This document shows, in pieces, positions 8,027 through 17,686 of a stretch of 64,000 nt of DNA. The stretch comes from Kluyvera sp046569695 (GTDB taxonomy: Bacteria > Pseudomonadota > Gammaproteobacteria > Enterobacterales > Enterobacteriaceae): positions 1 to 64,000 of the forward strand of contig NZ_JBKHUI010000015.1 in the NCBI RefSeq assembly GCF_046569695.1, read 5' to 3'. Within the stretch, counting starts at the first letter, position 1, and each line of letters begins with the position of its first letter. The notes below the pieces were generated by a model that was given only the letters and a program-made list of their open reading frames with translations, had not been told where the DNA came from and did no database searches. Made by a program: the position numbers and the translations under genes.

Positions 8027-10273
8027 ATGCTCACTCGCTTGCGCGAAATTGTTGAGAAGGTCGCGAGTGCGCCTCGCCTGAACGAGGCGCTGGATATTCT
8101 GGTTACCGATGTCTGCCAGGCGATGGAGACGGAGGTATGCTCGGTCTATCTCGCCGACAACGATCGACGCTGCTTTTACCTGATGGCGACCCGCGGGCTG
8201 AAGAAGCCACGCGGTCGTACCATCACGCTCGCCTTTGATGAAGGCATCGTTGGCCTGGTTGGCCGACTGGCTGAACCCATAAACCTTGCCGACGCGCAAA
8301 AACACCCCAGCTACAAATACATCCCCTCAGTAAAAGAAGAGCGCTTCCGTGCCTTTCTTGGCGTGCCGATTATTCAGCGCCGCCAACTGCTGGGCGTGCT
8401 GGTGGTGCAGCAGCGCGAACTGCGTCAGTTCGACGAAAGCGAAGAGTCATTCCTGGTGACGCTCGCCACTCAGATGGCGGCGATCCTCTCCCAATCTCAG
8501 CTGACGGCGCTGTTTGGTCAGTACCGCCAGACGCGTATCCGTGCGCTGCCCGCCTCGCCGGGCGTGGCGATTGCCGAAGGCTGGATGGACGCCACCCTGC
8601 CATTGATGGAGCAGGTTTATGAAGCGTCATCGCTGGATACCGCGCTTGAGCGCGAGCGTTTAACCGCCGCGTTGGAAGAGGCGGCGAACGAGTTTCGTCG
8701 CTACAGCAAACGCTATGCCGCCGGGGCGCAAAAAGAGACGGCGGCGATTTTCGACCTCTATTCACACCTGCTCTCTGACGCCAGCCTGCGCCGCGAACTG
8801 TTCGCGGAAGTCGATAAAGGCTCGGTCGCCGAATGGGCGGTGAAAAAAATTATCGAGAAGTTCGCCGAACAGTTTGCCGCCCTGAGCGACGGCTATCTGA
8901 AAGAGCGAGCGGGCGATCTGCGTACGCTCGGGCAGCGTCTGCTGTTCCACCTTGATGACACCACGCAGGGCGCGAACGGCTGGCCCGCGCGGTTTGTGCT
9001 GGTGGCTGACGAACTCTCTGCCGCGACGCTTGCGGAAGTGCCGCAGGATCGTTTAGCGGGCGTGGTCGTTCGTGACGGTGCCGCCAACTCCCATGCGGCG
9101 ATCATGGTGCGTGCGTTGGGCATTCCGACGGTGATGGGGGCAGACATTCAGCCTGCGATCCTTCATGGACGCACGCTGGTGGTGGATGGCTATCGCGGTG
9201 AACTGCTGGTCGATCCTGAACCGATCCTGGTGCAGGAATACCAGCGTCTTATCAGCGAAGAGAACGAACTTAGCCGCCTGGCGGAAGGGGACGTTGAACG
9301 CCCGGCAGAGCTGAAAAGCGGCGAGCGTGTGAAGGTGATGCTCAACGCTGGCCTCAGCCCTGAACATGAGCAGAAGCTGGGGCGTCGCATCGATGGCATT
9401 GGCCTCTATCGCACCGAAATTCCGTTTATGCTGCAAAGCGGCTTCCCGTCAGAAGAGGAACAGGTGGCGCAGTATCAGGGCATGCTGCAGATGTTCAACG
9501 ACAAACCGGTGACGCTGCGTACGCTTGACGTTGGCGCGGATAAACAGCTGCCGTATATGCCGATCAGCGAAGAGAACCCATGCCTTGGCTGGCGCGGGAT
9601 CCGCATCACGCTCGATCAGCCAGAGATCTTCCTGATCCAGGTGCGTGCGATGCTGCGCGCCAATGCGGCAACCGGCAATCTCAGCATTCTGCTGCCGATG
9701 ATCACCAACCTTGAAGAGGTGGATGAAGCACGTCGCCTGATTGACCGCGCCGGTCGCGAAGTGGAAGAGATGATCGGCTATGCGATCCCAAAACCACGTA
9801 TCGGGATCATGCTGGAAGTGCCGTCGATGATCTTTATGCTGCCGAATCTGGCAAATCGCGTCGATTTCATCTCGGTGGGCACCAACGACCTGACCCAGTA
9901 CGTGCTCGCGGTTGACCGCAACAACACGCGCGTTGCCAGCATGTATGACAGCCTGCATCCCGGCATGATTCGGGTGCTGTCGATGATTGTCCAGGAAGCG
10001 GAGCGCTACGGCATTGATTTACGCCTGTGCGGCGAAATGGCGGGGGACCCAATGTGCGTCACTATTTTGGTGGGCCTCGGCTTCCGTCATCTGTCGATGA
10101 ACGGCCGCTCGGTGGCGCGCGTGAAGTATCTGCTGCGCAATATCGATCTCGAAGATGCCGAAACCCTGGCACGTCGCAGCCTGGATGCGCAGATGGCGAC
10201 TGAAGTGCGCCATCAGGTGGCAGCCTTTATGGAACGTCGTGGCCTGGGTGGCCTGATTCGCGGCGGCCTGTAG
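8027..10273 (+). CDS. ptsP: PTS-Ntr enzyme I, PtsP
   Basis: First phosphotransferase of the nitrogen-related PTS, which passes phosphate from PEP to NPr and EIIA-Ntr to control K+ transport and stress responses. An N-terminal GAF domain (about residues 1-150) senses glutamine/2-oxoglutarate in E. coli. Then come the EI phosphohistidine domain, with active His356 in a GAANSHAA motif, and the PEP-binding barrel with LRTLDVGADK and SVGTNDLTQY signatures. The length is 748, as in E. coli. Confidence 0.97.
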   Translation: MLTRLREIVEKVASAPRLNEALDILVTDVCQAMETEVCSVYLADNDRRCFYLMATRGLKKPRGRTITLAFDEGIVGLVGRLAEPINLADAQKHPSYKYIPSVKEERFRAFLGVPIIQRRQLLGVLVVQQRELRQFDESEESFLVTLATQMAAILSQSQLTALFGQYRQTRIRALPASPGVAIAEGWMDATLPLMEQVYEASSLDTALERERLTAALEEAANEFRRYSKRYAAGAQKETAAIFDLYSHLLSDASLRRELFAEVDKGSVAEWAVKKIIEKFAEQFAALSDGYLKERAGDLRTLGQRLLFHLDDTTQGANGWPARFVLVADELSAATLAEVPQDRLAGVVVRDGAANSHAAIMVRALGIPTVMGADIQPAILHGRTLVVDGYRGELLVDPEPILVQEYQRLISEENELSRLAEGDVERPAELKSGERVKVMLNAGLSPEHEQKLGRRIDGIGLYRTEIPFMLQSGFPSEEEQVAQYQGMLQMFNDKPVTLRTLDVGADKQLPYMPISEENPCLGWRGIRITLDQPEIFLIQVRAMLRANAATGNLSILLPMITNLEEVDEARRLIDRAGREVEEMIGYAIPKPRIGIMLEVPSMIFMLPNLANRVDFISVGTNDLTQYVLAVDRNNTRVASMYDSLHPGMIRVLSMIVQEAERYGIDLRLCGEMAGDPMCVTILVGLGFRHLSMNGRSVARVKYLLRNIDLEDAETLARRSLDAQMATEVRHQVAAFMERRGLGGLIRGGL

Positions 10274-10402
10274 GCGCTGATAAGCGCAGCGCCATCAGGC
10301 AGTCCGGCGCACATTGCCGGATGGCGCTACTGTATGACCGGATACATTCTGCACCACCTCGTAGCCCGGCCGAGCGCAGCGACGCCGGGATCTCACAATG
10401 CT
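10272..10402. repeat. REP-type palindromes downstream of ptsP
   Basis: Two or three REP-like units, of the GGCGCTGATAAGCGCAGCGCCATCAGGC type and the CCCGGCCGAGCGCAGCGACGCCGGG type, follow the ptsP stop codon. The rest of the 278-bp gap to lgt is moderately AT-rich and should hold the lgt promoter. Confidence 0.75.
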
Positions 10403-10551
10403 CCCCGTTTATACATATCTTTTACATCTTCTCCGCATCATCTCTCATCTCCCCTGTGCTATCATTCGCACCTTTGGAGCGCCTGAAGCTTCCGGCGCGC
10501 ATCTCTACCGCTGTCCACTTCCGGCGGAATAACAAGCATTTGTGGTGACAG

Positions 10552-11424
10552 ATGAATAGTGGTTATCTGCGTTTCCCGGACTTTGATCCGGTAATTTTCT
10601 CCATCGGACCGGTCTCCCTGCATTGGTACGGCATGATGTACCTTGTGGGCTTTATCTTTGCCATGTGGCTGGCGACGCGTCGTGCGAACCGCCCAAACAG
10701 CGGCTGGACCAAAAACGAAGTTGAAAACCTGCTGTATGCGGGCTTCCTCGGGGTATTCCTCGGCGGGCGCATCGGCTACGTGATGTTCTACAACTTCGAC
10801 TCCTTCCTGCAGGACCCGCTCTATCTGTTCCGCGTCTGGGACGGTGGGATGTCCTTCCACGGCGGCCTGATTGGCGTGATCGTGGTGATGATTATCTTCG
10901 CCAAACGCACCAAGCGTACCTTCTTCCAGGTGTCTGACTTCATTGCGCCGCTGATTCCGTTTGGTCTGGGCTGCGGTCGTCTGGGGAACTTTATCAACGG
11001 CGAACTGTGGGGCCGCGTCGACCCGAGCTTCCACTACACCATGCTATTCCCGGGCTCCCGTGCGGAAGACCTGGCACTGCTGCCGTCTCACCCGGAATGG
11101 CAAACGCTGTTTGATACCTACGGCTCGCTGCCGCGCCATGCGTCCCAGCTGTATGAACTGGCGCTGGAAGGCGTGGTGCTGTTCCTGATCCTGAACTTCT
11201 TTATCCGTAAACCGCGCCCGGCGGGCTCGGTCTCCGGGCTGTTCCTGATTGGCTACGGTCTGTTCCGCATCATCTCTGAATTCTTCCGCCAGCCGGACGC
11301 GCAGTTCACCGGCGAGTGGGTGCAGTACATCAGCATGGGGCAGATTCTTTCGATTCCGATGGTGCTTGCGGGTATCATTATGATGGTCTGGGCGTTTCGC
11401 CGTCCGCAGCAACAGATCTCCTGA
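10552..11424 (+). CDS. lgt: phosphatidylglycerol-prolipoprotein diacylglyceryl transferase
   Basis: Attaches diacylglycerol from phosphatidylglycerol to the lipobox Cys of prolipoproteins at the inner membrane, the first step of lipoprotein maturation. It has 290 residues with about seven membrane segments. The family signature GCGRLGNFINGE lies near residues 140-152, and the catalytic-region His is at 103 (FHGGLIG). It is followed after 6 bp by thyA. In E. coli lgt and thyA are co-transcribed with translational coupling. Confidence 0.97.
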   Translation: MNSGYLRFPDFDPVIFSIGPVSLHWYGMMYLVGFIFAMWLATRRANRPNSGWTKNEVENLLYAGFLGVFLGGRIGYVMFYNFDSFLQDPLYLFRVWDGGMSFHGGLIGVIVVMIIFAKRTKRTFFQVSDFIAPLIPFGLGCGRLGNFINGELWGRVDPSFHYTMLFPGSRAEDLALLPSHPEWQTLFDTYGSLPRHASQLYELALEGVVLFLILNFFIRKPRPAGSVSGLFLIGYGLFRIISEFFRQPDAQFTGEWVQYISMGQILSIPMVLAGIIMMVWAFRRPQQQIS

Positions 11425-11430
11425 GGAAGC

Positions 11431-12225
11431 ATGAAACAGTATCTTGAACTGATGCAGAAGGTGCTCGATGAGGGCACCCAGAAAAACGACCGTACCGGCA
11501 CCGGCACCGTCTCCATTTTCGGCCACCAGATGCGCTTTAACCTGCAAGAAGGTTTCCCGCTGGTGACGACCAAGCGCTGCCATCTGCGCTCCATCATCCA
11601 CGAACTGCTGTGGTTCCTGCAGGGCGACACCAACGTTGCCTACCTGCACGAAAACAACGTCAGCATCTGGGATGAATGGGCCGATGAGAACGGCAACCTG
11701 GGGCCGGTCTACGGCAAACAGTGGCGCGCCTGGCCAACGCCGGACGGCCGCCATATCGACCAGATCACCACCGTGATGAACCAGCTGAAAAACGATCCGG
11801 ATTCACGCCGTATCATCGTTTCCGCGTGGAACGTCGGTGAACTGGACAAGATGGCGCTGGCGCCGTGCCATGCGTTTTTCCAGTTCTACGTGGCTGACGG
11901 CAAGCTATCTTGTCAGCTCTATCAGCGCTCCTGCGACGTGTTCCTCGGCCTGCCGTTCAACATCGCCAGCTATGCGCTGCTGGTGCATATGATGGCGCAG
12001 CAGTGCGACCTGGAAGTGGGGGACTTTGTCTGGACCGGCGGGGATACCCACCTGTACAGCAACCACATGGAACAGACCGCTCTGCAGCTGACCCGCGAAC
12101 CGCGTGCGCTGCCGAAGCTGGTGATTAAACGTAAGCCGGAGTCTATTTTCGACTACCGCTTTGATGACTTTGAAATCGAAGGTTACGACCCGCACCCGGG
12201 TATCAAAGCACCGGTGGCGATTTAA
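11431..12225 (+). CDS. thyA: thymidylate synthase ThyA
   Basis: Converts dUMP to dTMP using methylene-tetrahydrofolate. The 264 residues equal the E. coli length. The catalytic nucleophile is Cys146 in the LAPCHAFFQFYV motif, and the folate/dUMP-binding RRIIVSAWN and YQRSCDVFLGLPFN segments are present. It ends in a strong terminator. Confidence 0.98.
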   Translation: MKQYLELMQKVLDEGTQKNDRTGTGTVSIFGHQMRFNLQEGFPLVTTKRCHLRSIIHELLWFLQGDTNVAYLHENNVSIWDEWADENGNLGPVYGKQWRAWPTPDGRHIDQITTVMNQLKNDPDSRRIIVSAWNVGELDKMALAPCHAFFQFYVADGKLSCQLYQRSCDVFLGLPFNIASYALLVHMMAQQCDLEVGDFVWTGGDTHLYSNHMEQTALQLTREPRALPKLVIKRKPESIFDYRFDDFEIEGYDPHPGIKAPVAI

Positions 12226-12236
12226 TCTCACGGTCA

Positions 12237-12267
12237 TAAAAAACGGCACTTAGGTGCCGTTTTTTTA
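12237..12267 (+). terminator. intrinsic terminator of lgt-thyA
   Basis: Seven-bp stem ACGGCAC/GTGCCGT (12243-12249 with 12254-12260), loop TTAG, A-run before and seven T after. Its symmetry means it could also work on the other strand. Confidence 0.92.
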
Positions 12268-12430
12268 TGCGTGGTTGACGGTATTTCTGGCGCCGTAAGC
12301 CCCCGTTTTGCGAAGCACTTTCCTCGTTTCCGCCCGCGTTGCTGTAAACCACTATTTTCCCCTGAAGACGACTCGTAAAAGCCAAATCCCTGACTCGTGC
12401 TCCCTTAACGCGCGCGCCATACTGCCCGTC

Positions 12431-12895
12431 ATGAACAGAGAAAGAGAACGGGGCTATACCCTGATTGAAACCCTGGTGGCGTTGACGCTGGTGCTTATCC
12501 TCAGCGCAACCGGCCTGTACGGCTGGCACCGTTGGCAGCAGTCGCAGCGGCTGTGGCAAACCGCCAGCGAACTGCGCGGCTACCTGATGGCGATGCGCAG
12601 CGATGCCAACTGGCATAACCGCGATCGTATCTTCCGGTTACATCGGCACGAAAGCAGCTGGTGCGTGGTGGCCGATGAAGCCGTCCTGGCAGGCTGCCCA
12701 ACGGGCAACCCCGCTATATTTCACCCAATGTGGGCAGGGGTGGATGTCAGCCATATCACGCCTAATCTGGCTTTTTTTGGCCTGCGTAATACCGCATGGG
12801 CGGGCAACGTGACGCTGGTTAGCGACGCGGGGCGCTGGACGGTGGTTATCTCAAACGGAGGACGAGTGCGGTTATGCGAAGGGGGGGCATGTTAA
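12431..12895 (+). CDS. ppdA: prepilin-peptidase-dependent protein PpdA (minor pseudopilin)
   Basis: Type IV pilin-like minor subunit (154 residues). A short basic leader is followed by G|YTLIETLVAL, the prepilin peptidase cleavage site with Glu at mature position 5 and a hydrophobic helix. It matches E. coli PpdA, including the conserved FFGLRNTAWAG segment. I chose ATG 12431, since the frame upstream (from 12308) is not conserved and runs through the leader. First gene of a ppdA-ppdB-ygdB-ppdC-recC run. In E. coli these belong to the Sxy/CRP-S competence regulon. Confidence 0.92.
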   Translation: MNRERERGYTLIETLVALTLVLILSATGLYGWHRWQQSQRLWQTASELRGYLMAMRSDANWHNRDRIFRLHRHESSWCVVADEAVLAGCPTGNPAIFHPMWAGVDVSHITPNLAFFGLRNTAWAGNVTLVSDAGRWTVVISNGGRVRLCEGGAC

Positions 12896-13443
12896 TGCGC
12901 GGGTTTTCGCTACTGGAGGTACTGATTGCGATGGCGATTAGCAGCGTGTTACTGCTGGGCGCTTCTCGCTTCCAGCCCGCGCTGCAGCGGGGAATTTTCC
13001 TGCAAATGCGTCAGCAAACGCTGGAGGACGATCTCTGGCAGAGCGTTTATACGGTCGCAAAGCATCTTCAACGTGCGGGCTACTGCGGTGGCGATAGCTG
13101 CCAGGGCGAAGCGCTGACGATTGCGGAGGAAGGACAGTGCGTTATTGCCCGCTGGGATGGCAACAGCAACGGTATCTGGGAAACATCGCCGACCGAAAGT
13201 GCTGACAGCATTGGCTTTCGCCTGAAGTCCGGCGTGCTGGAGACGCTGCGCGGGGCGAAAGCCTGTAGCGGCAGCGGCTGGGATAAAATGACCGACCCGG
13301 CGACGGCGACCGTCACGGCTTTTCGGGTGTCGCGCCAGGCCATCAGCGGGTTTGCGCCGGAGTTGTTGATTAGCTTATCGGCCACGGCGACGAGCGGCGC
13401 GGCCGCCAGCGCGCAGTATGGGGTGACGGGGTATAACCTGTGA
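12895..13443 (+). CDS. ppdB: minor pseudopilin PpdB
   Basis: Pilin-like protein with the prepilin signature RG|FSLLEVLIAM and a hydrophobic N-terminal helix. The C-terminal part matches E. coli PpdB (RAGYCGG, GFRLKSGVLETLRGA). Start set at ATG 12895, which overlaps the ppdA stop as TAATG and lies 7 nt after a G-run acting as ribosome site; ATG 12889 (two codons earlier) is possible. It overlaps the next gene by 4 bp. Confidence 0.9.
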   Translation: MRGFSLLEVLIAMAISSVLLLGASRFQPALQRGIFLQMRQQTLEDDLWQSVYTVAKHLQRAGYCGGDSCQGEALTIAEEGQCVIARWDGNSNGIWETSPTESADSIGFRLKSGVLETLRGAKACSGSGWDKMTDPATATVTAFRVSRQAISGFAPELLISLSATATSGAAASAQYGVTGYNL

Positions 13444-13844
13444 ATCGCCAGCGTGGGGTTTCATCGCTAGCGATGGTGTTGATGCTGCTGGTTACCGGCA
13501 GCCTGATGCTGCAAGGGCTGAATCAGGCGCTGCGGCAGCAAACTGCGAACGTCAGTACAGAAAGTCGGGCGCTTCAGCACACCGCGGAGGTTCATACGGC
13601 GTTGCAGTGGGGGAAAGTCCAGAACTGGGCGGCAGAGGCCGGGGCGCAATGTCTGGTGCATGGCGGTATAACGCGGGTTTGTCTACGGCTCTTCGATGAC
13701 GGCACGTTGCTTCTGGTGGCCAAAAATGAGGCGCTCATGCTCTGGCAGTCGGGACGCTGGGCGGCGGGAAGTCTCCGTTTTTCCGCACATGGCTGGAGCG
13801 ATTTTTGCCCGTTAAAGGAGGTGGCGCGATGCCAGATACCCTGA
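13440..13844 (+). CDS. ygdB: YgdB, pilus-assembly-associated protein (PilX-like)
   Basis: A 134-residue protein starting at GTG 13440 with a 4-bp overlap of ppdB. It has an N-terminal hydrophobic helix preceded by a short basic stretch (MNRQRGVSSLAMVLML) and two Cys near the C-terminus. It is DUF2509/YgdB, found only within the ppd cluster. The role is inferred to be a minor component of the same pilus or pseudopilus. Confidence 0.85.
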   Translation: MNRQRGVSSLAMVLMLLVTGSLMLQGLNQALRQQTANVSTESRALQHTAEVHTALQWGKVQNWAAEAGAQCLVHGGITRVCLRLFDDGTLLLVAKNEALMLWQSGRWAAGSLRFSAHGWSDFCPLKEVARCQIP

Positions 13845-14149
13845 AAATGCGAGGTTTTAGCCTGCCGGAAGTGGTGCTGGCAATGTGCCTGATGGTGAGC
13901 GTAGTGACGGCGCTGGGCGGCTATTATCGTGTATTGGCAACCAGCAGCCTTGAGCTTAATCAGTACCGCCAGATGTGGCGCTACGCCTGGGGGCAAACGC
14001 AGCAGCAGGCACTGGCGCTGCCTGTTGGCTGGGAGAGCCAGCGGGGACAGACATCGTCACAACGTTGTGTCAGCATCAATGCTACTATTACCACCCCCAT
14101 GGGTAAGCAGGGGCGCATGTCCCGCCTGCATTGCCCGGTCAGTCAGTAG
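13829..14149 (+). CDS. ppdC: minor pseudopilin PpdC
   Basis: Pilin-like subunit of 106 residues with the prepilin site RG|FSLPEVVLAM. The start is ATG 13829, which follows an AGGAGG ribosome site by 7-8 nt. The longer frame needs a TTG at 13805 and swallows that ribosome site. The start lies 16 bp inside ygdB. Twelve bp separate its stop from recC. Confidence 0.9.
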   Translation: MPDTLKMRGFSLPEVVLAMCLMVSVVTALGGYYRVLATSSLELNQYRQMWRYAWGQTQQQALALPVGWESQRGQTSSQRCVSINATITTPMGKQGRMSRLHCPVSQ

Positions 14150-14161
14150 TCAGGAGCGAAT

Positions 14162-17100
14162 ATGTTAAGGGTCTACCACTCCAATCGTCTGGACGTGCTG
14201 GAAGCATTGATGGAGTTCATCGTTGAGCAGGACCGCCTGGCGGACCCTTTTGAGCCTGAAATGATCCTCGTGCAAAGTACCGGTATGGCGCAGTGGCTGC
14301 AAATGACGCTGTCCCAGCGCTTTGGCATTGCCGCGAATATCGACTTCCCGCTGCCCGCGAGCTTTATCTGGGACATGTTCACCCGCGTGCTGCCCGAAAT
14401 CCCCGGCGAGAGCGCCTTCAACAAACAGAGCATGAGCTGGAAGCTGATGACCCTGCTGCCGGGCATGCTTGATGATGAAGCCTTTACGCCGCTGCGCCAC
14501 TATCTGACTGACGACGCCGACAAGCGCAAGCTGTTCCAGCTGGCCTCCCGCGTCGCTGACCTCTATGACCAGTATCTGGTCTACCGCCCTCAATGGCTGA
14601 CGGAGTGGGAAGCCGGAAGGTTAGTCGACGGCGTGGGCGAGGCGCAGGTGTGGCAAGCGCCGCTGTGGAAGGCGCTGGTGGAGCATACCGCCGCTCTGGG
14701 CCAACCGCTGTGGCATCGTGCCAACCTCTATCAGCGTTTTATCGACACCCTGGAAAAGAGCAGCGAGCCGCCCGCAGGCCTGCCGGCACGCGTCTTTATC
14801 TGCGGGATCTCCGCGCTGCCGCCGGTTTACCTACACGCGCTACAGGCGCTGGGCAAACACGTTGATATCTACGTGCTGTTCACCAACCCGTGCCGCTACT
14901 ACTGGGGCGATATTAAAGACCCGGCATTCCTGGCGCGATTAATGGCGCGCCAGCGTCGACATTATCGTGAACAACGTGAGCTGCCGCTGTTCCAGGATGC
15001 TAGCCACGCGCCGGGGCTGTTTAACGACGACGGCGAGCAGGACGTTGGCAACCCGATGCTGGCCTCCTGGGGCAAGCTGGGGCGCGACTATATCTACCTG
15101 CTGGCGGGGCTTGAGCGCTATCAGGAGCTGGATGCATTTGTCGATATCGAACCCGACAACCTGCTGCACAACCTTCAGTACGACGTGCTGGAGCTGAAAA
15201 ACTCCGCCATTGCCGGGCGCACTGCCGAAGAGTTTGCCCACAGCGGCAATAAGCGACCGCTGGCGCGAGACGACCGCAGCCTGACCGTCCACGTTTGCCA
15301 TAGCCCGCAGCGCGAAGTTGAAGTGCTGCACGACCGCCTGCTGGCGATGCTGGAGGCCGACCCGACGCTGACGCCCCGCGACATCATCGTCATGGTGGCG
15401 GATATCGATAGCTACAGCCCGTTTATTCAGGCCGTGTTCGGCAGCGCCACCGGCGAACGCTATCTGCCGTACGCCATTTCGGACCGCCGCGCCCGTCAGG
15501 CTCACCCGGCGATGCAGGCGTTTATTACTCTGCTGTCGCTGCCCGACAGCCGCTTTACCAGCGAAGACGTGCTGGCACTGCTTGATGTGCCGGTACTGGC
15601 GGCGCGTTTCAACATTGATGAGGCGGGCCTGCTTCATCTGCGTCAGTGGGTGAACGAATCCGGCGTACGCTGGGGGATGGACGACGATAACGTCCGCGAA
15701 ATGGACCTGCCAGCCACCGGGCAGCATACCTGGCGTTTTGGTCTCACGCGTATGCTGCTGGGCTACGCGATGGAGAGCGAGCAGGGCGAGTGGCAGGAGG
15801 TGCTGCCGTATGATGAGTCCAGCGGCCTGATTGCCGAACTGGTGGGGCACCTGGCTTCACTGCTGATGCAGCTTAACCGCTGGCGGCAGGTGCTCACGCA
15901 GGCGCGTTCGCTGGAGGAATGGCTGCCAGTGTGCCGTGAAATGCTGAACGACTTCTTCCTGCCGGATCAGGACACCGAAGCCGCTCTGGCGCTGATTGAG
16001 CAGCAGTGGCAGGCGATAATCGCCCAGGGCGTGCAGTCACAGTACGCCGGTGAGGTGCCTCTGACGCTGCTGCGTGACGAGCTGGCGCAGCGTCTCGATC
16101 AGGAACGCATCAGCCAGCGCTTCCTGGCGGGCCCAATCAATATTTGTACCCTTATGCCAATGCGCTCCATTCCGTTCAAAGTGGTTTGCCTGCTGGGGAT
16201 GAACGACGGAATTTACCCACGCGCATTGGCCCCACTCGGCTTTGACCTGATGAGCCAGAAACCGGTACGCGGTGACCGAAGCCGTCGTGACGATGACCGC
16301 TATCTGTTCCTTGAAGCCATGATGTCAGCTGAAAAAGCGCTCTATATCAGCTATATCGGCCGCTCCATTCAGGATAATAGCGAACGCTACCCGTCAGTGC
16401 TGGTGCAGGAACTGATGGACTATATCGGCCAGAGCCATTGCCTGGAGGGCGACGAAGCGCTTAACTGCGACGAAAGCGAGCAGCGAGTGAAGCGCCACGT
16501 GATGCATCTGCACCCGCGTATGCCGTTTGATGCCGACAACTACAAAGCCGGCGAGCAGCAAAGCTATGCTGAGGAGTGGCTGGCGGCGGCAAGCCAGCAG
16601 GGCGAAGCGCATTCCGACTTTATCCAGCCGCTGGAACCACTCTCATTGACCACGCTGCCGCTCGAACAGCTTCAGCGCTTCTGGGCGCACCCGGTGCGCG
16701 CCTTTTTCCAGATGCGTCTGCAGGTCAATTTCCGTAATGAAGAGAGCGATATTCCCGATACCGAACCGTTCACCCTCGAAGGGCTGACGCGCTATCAGCT
16801 CAACCAGCAGTTGTTGAACTCTCTGATAGAGCAACAGGATGCCGGCCTGATGTACCGCCGCTATCGTGCCGCCGGTGAACTGCCCTACGGCCCTTTTGGC
16901 GAGATAGCCTGGGAGGCTCAGCATCAGGAGATGAGCGCGCTGGCGAGCCGGGTGATTGAGTATCGCCGCAGCGGGCAGAGCATGGAAATTGACCTCGACT
17001 GTGACGGGCTGAATATCACCGGTTGGCTGCCGCAGGTTCAGGAAAACGGCCTGTTGCGTTGGCGGCCTTCTCTGCTTAGCGTTTCACAGGGAATGCAACT

Positions 17101-17533
17101 TTGGCTGGAACACCTTGTCTACTGTGCTAGCGGCGGAACGGGTGAAAGCCGTCTGCTGCTGCGCAAAGACGGGGAGTGGTGCTTCCCGCCGCTGGCGGCT
17201 GAGGAGGCCAAAGTCTATCTGTCACAGTTGGTCGCTGGTTATCGTGAGGGGATGTGTCAGCCGTTGCTGTTCCTGCCGGAGAGCGGCGGTGCATGGATAA
17301 AAGCCTGTTACGATGCCGAAAATGATGCCATCTTAGAAGACGAAGAGTCGCTGCAGAAAGCGCGCAGCAAGTTTTTACAGGCTTACGAAGGCAACATGGT
17401 GGTGAGCGGCGAAGGGGCCGACGTCTGGTATCAGCGTTTATGGCGCACCCTGGAACCTGCGCAATATGAAGCGATTATCGCGCAGACGACCCCGTATCTG
17501 CTGCCCGTATTCCGTTTCAACCAGTCATCGTGA
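14162..17533 (+). CDS. recC: exodeoxyribonuclease V subunit RecC
   Basis: Gamma subunit of RecBCD, which processes double-strand breaks for recombination. RecC splits the duplex, channels the 3' strand and recognises Chi through an inactive nuclease/helicase-like fold. It has 1123 residues (E. coli 1122), with the QSTGMAQWLQ motif near the N-terminus and similarity throughout. It follows ppdC with a GGAGCGAAT ribosome site. Recognition of the E. coli Chi sequence would need the Chi-contacting residues checked. Confidence 0.97.
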   Translation: MLRVYHSNRLDVLEALMEFIVEQDRLADPFEPEMILVQSTGMAQWLQMTLSQRFGIAANIDFPLPASFIWDMFTRVLPEIPGESAFNKQSMSWKLMTLLPGMLDDEAFTPLRHYLTDDADKRKLFQLASRVADLYDQYLVYRPQWLTEWEAGRLVDGVGEAQVWQAPLWKALVEHTAALGQPLWHRANLYQRFIDTLEKSSEPPAGLPARVFICGISALPPVYLHALQALGKHVDIYVLFTNPCRYYWGDIKDPAFLARLMARQRRHYREQRELPLFQDASHAPGLFNDDGEQDVGNPMLASWGKLGRDYIYLLAGLERYQELDAFVDIEPDNLLHNLQYDVLELKNSAIAGRTAEEFAHSGNKRPLARDDRSLTVHVCHSPQREVEVLHDRLLAMLEADPTLTPRDIIVMVADIDSYSPFIQAVFGSATGERYLPYAISDRRARQAHPAMQAFITLLSLPDSRFTSEDVLALLDVPVLAARFNIDEAGLLHLRQWVNESGVRWGMDDDNVREMDLPATGQHTWRFGLTRMLLGYAMESEQGEWQEVLPYDESSGLIAELVGHLASLLMQLNRWRQVLTQARSLEEWLPVCREMLNDFFLPDQDTEAALALIEQQWQAIIAQGVQSQYAGEVPLTLLRDELAQRLDQERISQRFLAGPINICTLMPMRSIPFKVVCLLGMNDGIYPRALAPLGFDLMSQKPVRGDRSRRDDDRYLFLEAMMSAEKALYISYIGRSIQDNSERYPSVLVQELMDYIGQSHCLEGDEALNCDESEQRVKRHVMHLHPRMPFDADNYKAGEQQSYAEEWLAAASQQGEAHSDFIQPLEPLSLTTLPLEQLQRFWAHPVRAFFQMRLQVNFRNEESDIPDTEPFTLEGLTRYQLNQQLLNSLIEQQDAGLMYRRYRAAGELPYGPFGEIAWEAQHQEMSALASRVIEYRRSGQSMEIDLDCDGLNITGWLPQVQENGLLRWRPSLLSVSQGMQLWLEHLVYCASGGTGESRLLLRKDGEWCFPPLAAEEAKVYLSQLVAGYREGMCQPLLFLPESGGAWIKACYDAENDAILEDEESLQKARSKFLQAYEGNMVVSGEGADVWYQRLWRTLEPAQYEAIIAQTTPYLLPVFRFNQSS

Positions 17534-17686
17534 TTGTATAAAAATTGCGCAAGCTAATTGGTTCATTTACTATGCGCACAAGTCACGGACTGATGAGTGG
17601 CAGCAGACGAAGCGGTAAGCTGAGGCTGAAACTGCCCACAAGAGCATGCTGATTTTTGAAGTATCTGTTAATGGTGAGGTCCGTGA

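Noticed and set aside
14939..15850. 303-residue open frame opposite recC
   Set aside because: Antisense to recC; low-complexity His/Gln/Arg content and no family signature.
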